Source: Saprospiraceae bacterium (lineage in GTDB: Bacteria; Bacteroidota; Bacteroidia; Chitinophagales; Saprospiraceae). From it: 8,039 nucleotides of DNA. A program made the position numbers and the translations under genes. Each line of letters opens with the position of its first letter. The stretch's first letter is position 1. The stretch spans positions 1 to 8,039 of the forward strand of contig JADZFP010000324.1 of the NCBI GenBank assembly GCA_020849825.1, given 5' to 3'. Under the pieces are notes generated by a model. It was given only the letters and a program-made list of their open reading frames with translations. It ran no database searches and was not told the DNA's origin. Below, in pieces: positions 1 to 6,414 of this stretch.

Positions 1-170
1 AATACGTACATACTCCTGTTTCGCACCCACCAAATTACCCTCCGCTTTCAGTATCTCTGCATACCCGGTTTGCGCAACGACATTGTCAGGCCAGGCAGCC
101 TTTATACGCATATACTCCTGTTTCGCCCCCGCCAAATCCCCCTCCGCCTTCAAACGTTCCGCATTCAAGG
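1..170 (-). repeat. Tandem 102-bp TPR-coding repeat, at least two units
   Basis: The block starting tactcctgtttcgc at 11 recurs at 113, an offset of 102 bp or 34 codons, the classical TPR length. Comparing about the first 50 bases of the unit copies gives roughly 85% identity by hand count, with most differences conservative at protein level. A more diverged third unit precedes them (about 171-230). The window ends within the array, so the copy number is not visible. Confidence 0.8.
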
Positions 171-1284
171 CATCCACCACTGGGTCATTCCCGTTCAGCA
201 CTTTGGCGTACTCCAGCAGTGTTTTGGTAAAATCCGTCACCCCGTTTTCCAGAAGAAAACCGGCGACGTTGGTCAGTGATTTGCAAATATGCCAGGGCGC
301 ACTTTTTGAAGTTTGTTGCCGGATCAAATCGCGCAACTGCGCCCGGGCGCCCTTGATATTGTTATCCCGAAGGCAATCAAGAATGGCCGCAGAGGTGTAG
401 CGAACGTTGGACTGCACAGCATCAAAATCCGCATAGGCCTGACTTTTGCCTTTCTTCTGTTTCTTTTCAAACTCCTCCAGATAAGCCTCGATCAGGGCCG
501 CGATATCGTCTGTTGCAGCGCTTTCATCTTTTTCCTGCCGCGTTTTTTCTTCAAAAGCCACCTGATGGTATTGCACAAGGTCGTCTTTCAGGGTTTTGAA
601 AAGCACGGCATTGGAGGCCAGCCCGGCTGCCTTGAGGGCCAGGGAGGCATCGACGGTGGTGTTGTCCCAGAGAGCCCGGTCACCCTCCGCGACGCTTTGC
701 ACAAATGCCCCGACCAGTCCGCGTTCTCTGAGCGTATTGTACGCGGCTTCTGCTTTTTCTGTATCCTGGAAGTGGTTTTTAGCCGTTTTCAACCAGGCGG
801 AATAAAAGGTCGCGATGCTCTCCGTCCGGGCTTCGAGGCGGCTGTACAAGCGGGCAAGCGACTCCAGGGCGAGGGTTCGGCACAGGTTGGCGGCGAAAGA
901 GGGATTGAACGTATCGGCAACCGCCACGGAGAGCACCTGATTTTCCAAAAAACGCAGCACCGCCGCGTCGCCGACGTATTCGTTGAGGAGTTCGGCCACT
1001 TCGGTTTTGATCTCCGGATCGCCGATGGATTCATCCATGAGTTGCAGCGCCAGGGTCAGGGCTTCCTGCCGGGTTGTTTCTGTTGCAAGCAGCGCGCGCA
1101 GCTCGTCCAGATCGGCGACGGCGACTGCCCTCAGGCCGGCCGGGGCGAGTGTGAGCAGGTTGTTGTCGAAAACATGCCAGGGGCGCACCTGCTCCGGCGC
1201 CCCGATATCCAGCAAATACCATTTTTCGCCTTCCCTGAAGGCGGCTTTACCAAGCGATGTCAATATGTAGGCCTGCTGGATCAT
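1..1284 (-). CDS. TPR-repeat protein, C-terminus off the left edge
   Basis: The minus strand is open from an ATG at 1284 to the window edge (428 codons, no stop). The start overlaps the stop of the upstream zinc-ribbon gene as ATGA, which indicates translational coupling and supports this start. The first 200 or so residues are a mixed, mostly helical region beginning MIQQAYILTSLGKAAF, with no signal peptide. Near residues 255-290 there is a charged segment (EEFEKKQKKGK). The visible C-terminal part is TPR-like, with 34-residue units containing LKAEGDLAGAKQEYMRI and LKAEGNLVGAKQEYVRI. TPR arrays are protein-protein interaction scaffolds, and this one is probably cytoplasmic. I do not recognise the N-terminal domain. 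More repeats probably follow beyond the edge. The partner is likely the zinc-ribbon protein encoded just upstream; this is inferred from the overlap. Gene reality is well supported; function is unknown. Confidence 0.85.
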   Translation of the reverse strand, partial: MIQQAYILTSLGKAAFREGEKWYLLDIGAPEQVRPWHVFDNNLLTLAPAGLRAVAVADLDELRALLATETTRQEALTLALQLMDESIGDPEIKTEVAELLNEYVGDAAVLRFLENQVLSVAVADTFNPSFAANLCRTLALESLARLYSRLEARTESIATFYSAWLKTAKNHFQDTEKAEAAYNTLRERGLVGAFVQSVAEGDRALWDNTTVDASLALKAAGLASNAVLFKTLKDDLVQYHQVAFEEKTRQEKDESAATDDIAALIEAYLEEFEKKQKKGKSQAYADFDAVQSNVRYTSAAILDCLRDNNIKGARAQLRDLIRQQTSKSAPWHICKSLTNVAGFLLENGVTDFTKTLLEYAKVLNGNDPVVDALNAERLKAEGDLAGAKQEYMRIKAAWPDNVVAQTGYAEILKAEGNLVGAKQEYVRI

Positions 1285-2150
1285 AAGCCTTCGACGGCTA
1301 TTCCGTGTGCTTTTGTTTTGGCGGTGAATATCTTGGCTTGCAGGGCATTGTAACGGCTGGAGGGCTTTTTCTGAAAAACGATTTTTTCAAAATTGGCCGT
1401 TGTAACCATGTTCATGATATGCAGTTCGATGAATTCGTCGTCCGTGCGGTCTACGCCGCTTTTCAGGATCAGGGCGGCGAATTCGTCGTGCTGAAAATGC
1501 GGCTCAACCTGTATGCCGTGTTTGATAACTGCGACTTTGGCGCGTTCGTTCCAGGTACCGGCATGACCGGCCGGAATTGTTTTCCGTACGCGCCAGCCAG
1601 CGTCTACCAGGCGATCGAATAAAAAGTACGTGTTCGTTTCAAAAACCGTCGTTCGTTTTTCAATGGTTGGGGTACGCAGGAGCACTACCACATCCCCGTA
1701 GGTCGTCAGGCCTTTTTCGTCGAGCGATAGTGCGGCATACACGAGTTTTCCACCGTCGATGCCATAGAACGCGCTTTCGACCAGGCAGCGGTCGCGGTCG
1801 TTGGCAAAAGCGGATTTGTCGCGTTTTCCTTGTTCAACGGCCGTTTGATAGGGCAGATATGCCTGGTTTTCATTGACAAGTTTGAACAGCAAATCACTGC
1901 TCATGTTGATCAAGGCCCGTCCGTTATCAGCCAGCATCGTTTCAAATTGCAGAACGACGCTCCCCAGTCCTTTCGCTGCGCACGCTGCCGATTCGACCTG
2001 ATACCGTTGTGTCAGGCCATCCTGAAAATACGCATCGGAAAACAAATTCACGTTGACAAAACCCAACGAACTGCCACAGGAAATGCACTGATCGGCGTTC
2101 CGTTGGTTGGCCGTATCGCATACTGGGCAATTCAGGCTACTGAGGTTCAT
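1281..2150 (-). CDS. Zinc-ribbon protein with possible ADP-ribosyltransferase-like body
   Basis: This 289-residue protein opens with a treble-clef or zinc-ribbon motif, CPVC at 8-11 and CISC at 22-25 (CX2C-X10-CX2C), followed by GSSLG. The rest is a compact alpha/beta domain without signal peptide or membrane segment, so it is probably cytoplasmic. Residues 137-170 (LVYAALSLDEKG, then YGDVVVLLR, then KRTTVFETNT) and 239-259 (EFIELHI, then FEKIVF) recall the order of strands and the late E-x-H/Q position of ADP-ribosyltransferase-clan domains. That resemblance is from memory, is weak, and the catalytic residues are not confirmed. The ATG at 2150 lies about 30 bases downstream of a strong Bacteroidota promoter. 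The stop overlaps the start of the TPR gene by four bases, so the pair is one operon. Gene is secure; the enzymatic idea is a hypothesis. Confidence 0.9.
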   Translation of the reverse strand: MNLSSLNCPVCDTANQRNADQCISCGSSLGFVNVNLFSDAYFQDGLTQRYQVESAACAAKGLGSVVLQFETMLADNGRALINMSSDLLFKLVNENQAYLPYQTAVEQGKRDKSAFANDRDRCLVESAFYGIDGGKLVYAALSLDEKGLTTYGDVVVLLRTPTIEKRTTVFETNTYFLFDRLVDAGWRVRKTIPAGHAGTWNERAKVAVIKHGIQVEPHFQHDEFAALILKSGVDRTDDEFIELHIMNMVTTANFEKIVFQKKPSSRYNALQAKIFTAKTKAHGIAVEGL

Positions 2151-2181
2151 TTTGGTTAAATCTGCGAGCGTTACAAGAGTA

Positions 2182-2212
2182 CAAAAGTAAGATTTTGCGC
2201 ATAATTGTGCAA
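2182..2212 (-). promoter_or_regulatory. Bacteroidota-type promoter of the zinc-ribbon/TPR operon
   Basis: Read on the minus strand, TTG at 2212-2210 is followed by exactly 20 bases and then TACTTTTG at 2189-2182. This is a full match to the Bacteroidota sigma consensus TTG-N19..21-TAnnTTTG. It lies about 30 bases upstream of the ATG at 2150, which gives a short leader. No clear Shine-Dalgarno site is seen (AGATTTAACCAAA precedes the ATG), as is usual in this phylum. Confidence 0.75.
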
Positions 2213-2320
2213 TCCCGTTCCATGCCCCGCCGCTACAAAAACATCTAGCAATCAGCCCTACCTCAGCGATCCCTATCTGCCGCCCGGTTTTCTCCGAAGC
2301 ATTTTGCCTCCGGATTTCGG

Positions 2321-2328
2321 TAAGTTTG
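2321..2328 (+). promoter_or_regulatory. Probable -7 element of the HTH regulator gene
   Basis: TAAGTTTG matches the Bacteroidota -7 consensus TAnnTTTG and lies 67 bases before the ATG at 2396. No TTG occurs at the ideal distance; the nearest, at 2304-2306, leaves only 14 bases. The -33 half is therefore poor, which would fit an activator-dependent or weak promoter. The match could also be chance. Confidence 0.4.
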
Positions 2329-2395
2329 CACCGTTTCCCCTCGCCGCCCTGTTTCGTCTTCCTTTTTTAATACAATACGCTGTCCTGATCCCGCC

Positions 2396-4141
2396 ATGCG
2401 CGCCTTTTTCGGTTTTTGGATACACCGGCCTGTGCGTCAACTGACGTTGGTGTTTTGTCTTTTTTGTACGGGTCCGTCGTTTGCCCAGGCAGATTTTGAT
2501 CTTCAGTCTTTCCGCACGGCATCCGACCAGGAGCGATACCGGATGGTGCACAATTTCCCGTTCAGCCGGCTCGATTCGGCCGCAATGGCGCAGGCTTACG
2601 AACAAATGTATGCGGCGGCCACGCGGCAAAACGCCCCCCACTCCTGCCTGGCGCTGAATTATTACAAATTTCGGGAGCGCAAAAAACTGCGCCTTTCCTA
2701 CGAACAGATTACAACGCTGCTGGCAATGATGGAACAGGAAGCCGACGCGCATCATTTCGCCGTGGAACGCGCTGTGGCGCACCATTTTGCCATTTTTGAA
2801 GACTACGACAAGGCAAAAATCAGCCGCGAACAGGTTTACGCGGCCATCCTGCTCGAATTCGAGGAATTCAAAAACATCGGTTTCGAACAGTTCCAGGACT
2901 ACGACGTCAGCCGTTTGCTCTTCCATCTGAGCCGTTTCATGTACGATCTCGATGATTTTGACAAGGCACTCGAGTACCTGAACGTCGCCGAACGGTTTAT
3001 TCAACCCGTGGAGGAACGCTGGCAAACGTATATCCTCGTGCTGAACTACATCCAGACGATTTACCAAAAACAAAAAGCCTATCCGCAGGCCATCGATTAC
3101 GCCAAAAAAATCCTGCAATTCTGCCAAAACCTGCACCCTTCCGACCCGGGCGTGGTCAAAAACTGCCGCATCTGGGAAGGCATCGCCTCGATCGACATCG
3201 CTTCGATGCTCGTCGAGCAACACCGGGTTGCCGAAAGCGACCCCTATGTCAGCCGGGGCTACGAACTCGCCAAAGCCGGCGATCCGAACGATCTGACGGC
3301 CCTGCAGGCCGAATACGACGCCCTGCAGGTGTTGATTTCGATCAAACTGGAACTGGGCCTGCTGGATGAAACCGCGCGTTTGCTGCAGCGGGTGCACGAC
3401 ATCAACGCAGTGCTCGACGCCACCCAAAAGAACTATCTGAAACACATCCGCTTCTATCAGTCCTGCGCGAAATATTACCGCCTGAGGGGCAACTTCACCG
3501 AAGCATTCCGGTATCTGCAAAACGCGCAAACCCTGCAAGACAGCCTCCAGCGCCGCAACGACGCCTGGAAATACCAGAAAATCGAGCAGCGTTTCGAGGC
3601 CGAACGTTATGTGGAACAACTCTCCCACCTCGAACGCGAAAAACAATTACAACAAAGCCTGCGCAACGCCACCCTGCTGATTCTGACCCTGGTGCTGGCC
3701 CTGGGCTTTGTCAACTACTACCGCCTGCGGGCCAAAAAACGCCAGGCCCTGGCCGTACTCCGGACTGCGCAAAACGAACTGCAGGCTTTCGCCCAAAGCT
3801 CCCGGGAAAAATCGGAACTGGTCGACAGCCTGCGGAACGAACTGGAAAAACTTTCGTCGCGGGGCGAGCGCAGCGGCTACCTCGAACAACTCAGCCGCGC
3901 CACCATTCTCACGGAGGCCGATTGGCAACGGTTCCGGATGTTGTTCGAAAAGGTACATCCCGATTTCATCGCTTACCAAAAAGCCCAGTACCCCGACCTC
4001 ACCCCCGCGGAAATCCGCCTCCTGGCGCTTGAAAAACTCAACATGAGCACCCAGAAAATGGCCAACATGCTGGGCGTCGCCAAGAACACCATCAACCAGA
4101 CCCGCGTGCGGTTGCGGCGAAAAATAAACTCCTTAAATTAA
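2396..4141 (+). CDS. Membrane-anchored TPR regulator with C-terminal helix-turn-helix
   Basis: This 581-residue protein is a one-component transmembrane transcription regulator by architecture. Residues 1-32 form a signal peptide (basic start, hydrophobic LTLVFCLFC, likely cleavage after SFA or AQA). Residues 40-410 are helical TPR repeats; clear units are around 186-200 (DDFDKALEYLNVAERF), 210-245 (QKAYPQAIDYAKKIL) and 362-385 (RLRGNFTEAFRYLQNAQ), predicted periplasmic. One transmembrane helix lies at 425-443 (TLLILTLVLALGFVNYY). A basic stop-transfer RLRAKKR follows, then a coiled coil to about 500. Residues 535-581 are a LuxR/GerE-like HTH: LTPAEIRLLAL, then MSTQKMANMLGV, then KNTINQTRVRLRRKI. 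Such proteins are common in Saprospiria and Chitinophagia, and are thought to signal from a periplasmic or membrane cue to DNA. It is divergent from the zinc-ribbon operon and lies just upstream, in the same direction, of the lectin-Hint gene, which is a plausible target. Confidence 0.93.
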   Translation: MRAFFGFWIHRPVRQLTLVFCLFCTGPSFAQADFDLQSFRTASDQERYRMVHNFPFSRLDSAAMAQAYEQMYAAATRQNAPHSCLALNYYKFRERKKLRLSYEQITTLLAMMEQEADAHHFAVERAVAHHFAIFEDYDKAKISREQVYAAILLEFEEFKNIGFEQFQDYDVSRLLFHLSRFMYDLDDFDKALEYLNVAERFIQPVEERWQTYILVLNYIQTIYQKQKAYPQAIDYAKKILQFCQNLHPSDPGVVKNCRIWEGIASIDIASMLVEQHRVAESDPYVSRGYELAKAGDPNDLTALQAEYDALQVLISIKLELGLLDETARLLQRVHDINAVLDATQKNYLKHIRFYQSCAKYYRLRGNFTEAFRYLQNAQTLQDSLQRRNDAWKYQKIEQRFEAERYVEQLSHLEREKQLQQSLRNATLLILTLVLALGFVNYYRLRAKKRQALAVLRTAQNELQAFAQSSREKSELVDSLRNELEKLSSRGERSGYLEQLSRATILTEADWQRFRMLFEKVHPDFIAYQKAQYPDLTPAEIRLLALEKLNMSTQKMANMLGVAKNTINQTRVRLRRKINSLN

Positions 4142-4161
4142 TCAAAATCAATCTTTTATAC

Positions 4162-4202
4162 AAAACAGGTTTGATTGTCACTTTTTTGTCACTGCCTGTT
4201 TT
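4162..4202. promoter_or_regulatory. Inverted repeat AAAACAGG-N25-CCTGTTTT in the regulator-lectin spacer
   Basis: Perfect 8-bp arms at 4162-4169 and 4195-4202 are separated by 25 bases, so arm centres are 33 bp apart, about three helical turns. This spacing suits a dimeric or looped protein-binding site for the upstream HTH regulator. As a hairpin it would have a long loop followed by only a short T run, so it makes a poor terminator. The loop also holds two copies of TGTCAC around a T6 run. The site lies 53 bases before the lectin gene start. An operator role is inference. Confidence 0.35.
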
Positions 4203-4255
4203 CGTGTTGCTTGCCGGCGGCCGCGCTCTTTTGTGCCATCAAAAAAATCATTTGT

Positions 4256-6046
4256 ATGGCACTCGAATTCGGCACCCTTCCGCCCGGCACCTACCTCATC
4301 ATTTCCAAACTCAGCGGTCAAGCCCTGGCTTTCGACCGCTCGGGGTCGGAAAACAGGTTCACCACCTACCCGGTCACATTTAAATACCCCAACCCGAAAG
4401 ACGAATCCCAGTGGTGGAAGATCGTCCAGATCAAAGACCACCCCTCTTTCCTCATCAGCAGCTACAGCAATCCGCAGCGGCTCTTCAGTTCCGTCCATGA
4501 AGACCAGTACGACAACGGGCACCTGCAGTTGCACCCCTCGGAAGGTGACTATTTCTCGGCAGCCAAAGGCTCCGGCAACAGCTATTACCTGAGGTCGGAT
4601 GAATTCAGCAGCAGCGTGCTGAACGAAGAACTCCGATACAGCCCCATCGGAGGCCTCAACGAGCACATGCTCTGGTCGTTCGTAGCGCCCGAATTGTACG
4701 GCATCAACCTGCCCGGCGCGCCGGTTCCGGCCCCCGGCGACACGCTGGCCGATCTGAAAATTCAATCGCTCCGGCAACTTTTTGCACTCGACGACAGCGG
4801 CTTGCGCAGCATTATCCCCGACCAGTTCAGGTTGTTGATGAAAAATTCGCCCTCCATCAAATCCCGCTTTTTCAGCAATGCCCTGCCGGGTATCAGTCCG
4901 CTCGACAGCGACATGGTCGACAACATGGCCGTCGCCTGGGTATGCGAGGCCGTTGCGCACTCGACCACCAAGAATTTTAAAGACATTATTGATAAAAAAC
5001 GCGTCGACGACTATGTGAACAGCCCCGAAGTGAGCGCCAAACGCATCAGGGAGGGCCAGCACATTTATCAGACTTTTTTCCCGTTGTACTGCACCGACAG
5101 CACCAGCAAAGTGCGCTTCCAGCAATACCTCGACGACAAAACGATCGACTGGGAAGCCGAACTTTACCATTACCTGAGCAGCAAGAGTTTTATCAACAAC
5201 GAACTGGCCAAGAAAAAATCGGAGTCACACTGGCTCGACATCATCAACCTGACCATTTTCAAATACAAGCAGTTCAAACCTTCGCCCGAACACGTCGAAA
5301 ATGTCATCAAAGCCTGGCGCCATCACCTGAGCGACCCTACCATCGCCGACACCTGGGGCAACAGCGATTTTGTTCCCTGGAACCAATTTGAAAACGACCA
5401 CGACATTATGGGGGTTGTCTCGGCGGAAGCGGGCCTCAAAACCGCGGTCGATGATCATGGCAACAAAGTGAGCGACGCGGGCGGCAGCGTGAACCTGGGC
5501 GTTGTAAAATTTAACAATGTCGCTACAGGCCTCGACCTGCGGGACTGGGTCATCAGCGGCAAATCCAAATCACTCGGGTTCTGGAACAACCAGTATCCCA
5601 AAATTTTCGACCACCCGGTCAGCAGCCCCGTCATTGAAGCCGTAACGCATGCAGCCGTCGAACTGGGCAAGGCTCAGGGGCGCGTCGACAATGCCCGCTG
5701 GGAAGCGCAGGCCCATCCGTTCGGCTGTTTTATCGCCGGCACGCCCATTTTGCTCAGCAACGGCGCTACGGCGCCCGTCGAGCGGCTGGCGCCCGGCCTG
5801 AGCGTTTTGTCCAAAGACGGCCATACCACCTACACCGGCGAGGAAAAATTGCCATGGAGACCGACGTGCCGGTGTACCTCTTCGGTATCGACGACGGGGT
5901 GCGGCAGGACGTGCCGTTTTTCTCTGGCGGCCACCTGTTTTACACGCCGGAAGGCTGGAAAGCCATCGCCCCGGAAACGGCCATACAGGAAAACCCGCAC
6001 ATCAAAGTGGGTGCCCTGCGCCCCGGCGATTCGGTTTTCAGGGTGA
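4256..6046 (+). CDS. Ricin-type lectin/Hint fusion, main part, frame lost at 5844-5848
   Basis: I chose the ATG at 4256 because the protein from there (MALEFGTLPPGTYLIISKL) enters a beta-trefoil at once. An in-frame TTG at 4175 would add 27 odd Cys-rich residues. Residues 11-145 are a ricin B-like lectin domain, with SQWW at 51-54 and the closing LWSFV near 139-143; such domains bind sugars. A proline-rich linker (GAPVPAPGD) follows, then about 320 residues I do not recognise, helical at first and more beta-like from about 385. At residue 490 a Hint domain begins: GCFIAGTPILL with Cys491 as the candidate nucleophile, then PVERLAPGLSVLSKDG. After residue 530 the frame is lost: codons to 6046 encode a Cys/Arg-rich tail unlike any Hint domain, while the natural continuation is in the -1 frame (5848-6366). 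No signal peptide is seen from this start. With the frame restored the protein is about 703 residues. Confidence 0.85.
   Translation: MALEFGTLPPGTYLIISKLSGQALAFDRSGSENRFTTYPVTFKYPNPKDESQWWKIVQIKDHPSFLISSYSNPQRLFSSVHEDQYDNGHLQLHPSEGDYFSAAKGSGNSYYLRSDEFSSSVLNEELRYSPIGGLNEHMLWSFVAPELYGINLPGAPVPAPGDTLADLKIQSLRQLFALDDSGLRSIIPDQFRLLMKNSPSIKSRFFSNALPGISPLDSDMVDNMAVAWVCEAVAHSTTKNFKDIIDKKRVDDYVNSPEVSAKRIREGQHIYQTFFPLYCTDSTSKVRFQQYLDDKTIDWEAELYHYLSSKSFINNELAKKKSESHWLDIINLTIFKYKQFKPSPEHVENVIKAWRHHLSDPTIADTWGNSDFVPWNQFENDHDIMGVVSAEAGLKTAVDDHGNKVSDAGGSVNLGVVKFNNVATGLDLRDWVISGKSKSLGFWNNQYPKIFDHPVSSPVIEAVTHAAVELGKAQGRVDNARWEAQAHPFGCFIAGTPILLSNGATAPVERLAPGLSVLSKDGHTTYTGEEKLPWRPTCRCTSSVSTTGCGRTCRFSLAATCFTRRKAGKPSPRKRPYRKTRTSKWVPCAPAIRFSG
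5844..5848 (+). other. Frameshift point (A5 run) inside the Hint domain
   Basis: The reading GAG GAA AAA TTG leaves the Hint family, whereas GAG GAA AAA ATT GCC ATG, with one more A, continues into the natural downstream half. A one-base deletion in the A run, or a -1 ribosomal slip on AAA, would explain it. The heptamer GGAAAAA does not fit the X XXY YYZ slippery rule, since its first three bases are not identical, and no convincing downstream stem is seen. Confidence 0.75.
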
Positions 6047-6366
6047 AAACCACGGCGCCTTTTGCCTACGAACTGGTGCAGATCAAAGACTTTACCGTGG
6101 AAGTGCTGCCCGCCGGCAGCAGCCTGTACAGCGTGCACCTGGTCGACGGCCTGCAGTATTACCATGCCAACGGATACCTCGTGAGCGCCAATTACCCGCA
6201 AATGACGGAGTGGCGCCTGCAACAGAATTTCTCCAAACTCAGCGCCAGGGAACGCGCCTTCCTGCTCAACCACGTCAACGAAATCATCCCGCTCCTGCAG
6301 CACGCCATCGGGCCCTTCATTACCGCGCCGCTGCTGCGTGCCCTCCACCAAATCGAGCGCTCCTGA
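5854..6366 (+). CDS. C-terminal half of the lectin/Hint protein in the -1 frame
   Basis: This frame carries the rest of the Hint domain begun at 5723. GGHLFYTPEGWKA (His codon at 5932) corresponds to the block-B histidine region. Then follow GALRPGDSVFRV, the segment SLYSVHLVDG and the closing YYHANGYLVSANYP (His codon at 6163), the usual Hint end. After it come about 50 mostly helical residues (LSARERAFLLNHVNEI, then LRALHQIERS) before the TGA; that tail is too short for a typical polymorphic-toxin domain. The ATG at 5854 sits immediately after the frameshift and is probably an internal methionine of the original gene. Hint domains catalyse N-S acyl shift and self-cleavage or ester formation. 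The next gene starts 48 bases downstream on the same strand. Half of a Hint fold alone should be inactive. Confidence 0.7.
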   Translation: METDVPVYLFGIDDGVRQDVPFFSGGHLFYTPEGWKAIAPETAIQENPHIKVGALRPGDSVFRVKTTAPFAYELVQIKDFTVEVLPAGSSLYSVHLVDGLQYYHANGYLVSANYPQMTEWRLQQNFSKLSARERAFLLNHVNEIIPLLQHAIGPFITAPLLRALHQIERS

Positions 6367-6414
6367 TTCCTTTCCAGCAACCATTTTCCACATCGCCAAA
6401 TACACACGAAAAAC

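Noticed and set aside
313..1353. 346-residue plus-strand open frame
   Set aside because: It is antisense to the TPR gene, whose minus-strand frame is open for 428 codons, has TPR repeats and is coupled to the upstream gene. The plus-strand product is Gly/Arg/Phe-rich with no domain character.
2205..2444. Small open frame upstream of the regulator
   Set aside because: It overlaps the promoter region and the regulator start, and its Pro/Leu/Phe-rich product has no protein-like pattern.
2273..3646. 457-residue minus-strand open frame
   Set aside because: It is antisense to the TPR-HTH regulator. Its long open length comes from codon composition, and it begins inside the regulator and ends in Arg/Lys-rich sequence.
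4162..4210. Intrinsic terminator after the regulator gene
   Set aside because: The 8-bp stem is A/T-rich with a 25-base loop and only a four-T tail interrupted by CG, so it is a poor terminator.
4178..5170. 330-residue minus-strand open frame
   Set aside because: It is antisense to the lectin domain and linker, which have clear beta-trefoil character on the plus strand.
5842..5851. Canonical -1 programmed frameshift heptamer
   Set aside because: GGAAAAA breaks the X XXY YYZ rule in its first three bases, and only a weak 4-5 bp stem (TACC/GGTA) lies downstream, so recoding is kept only as a possibility.
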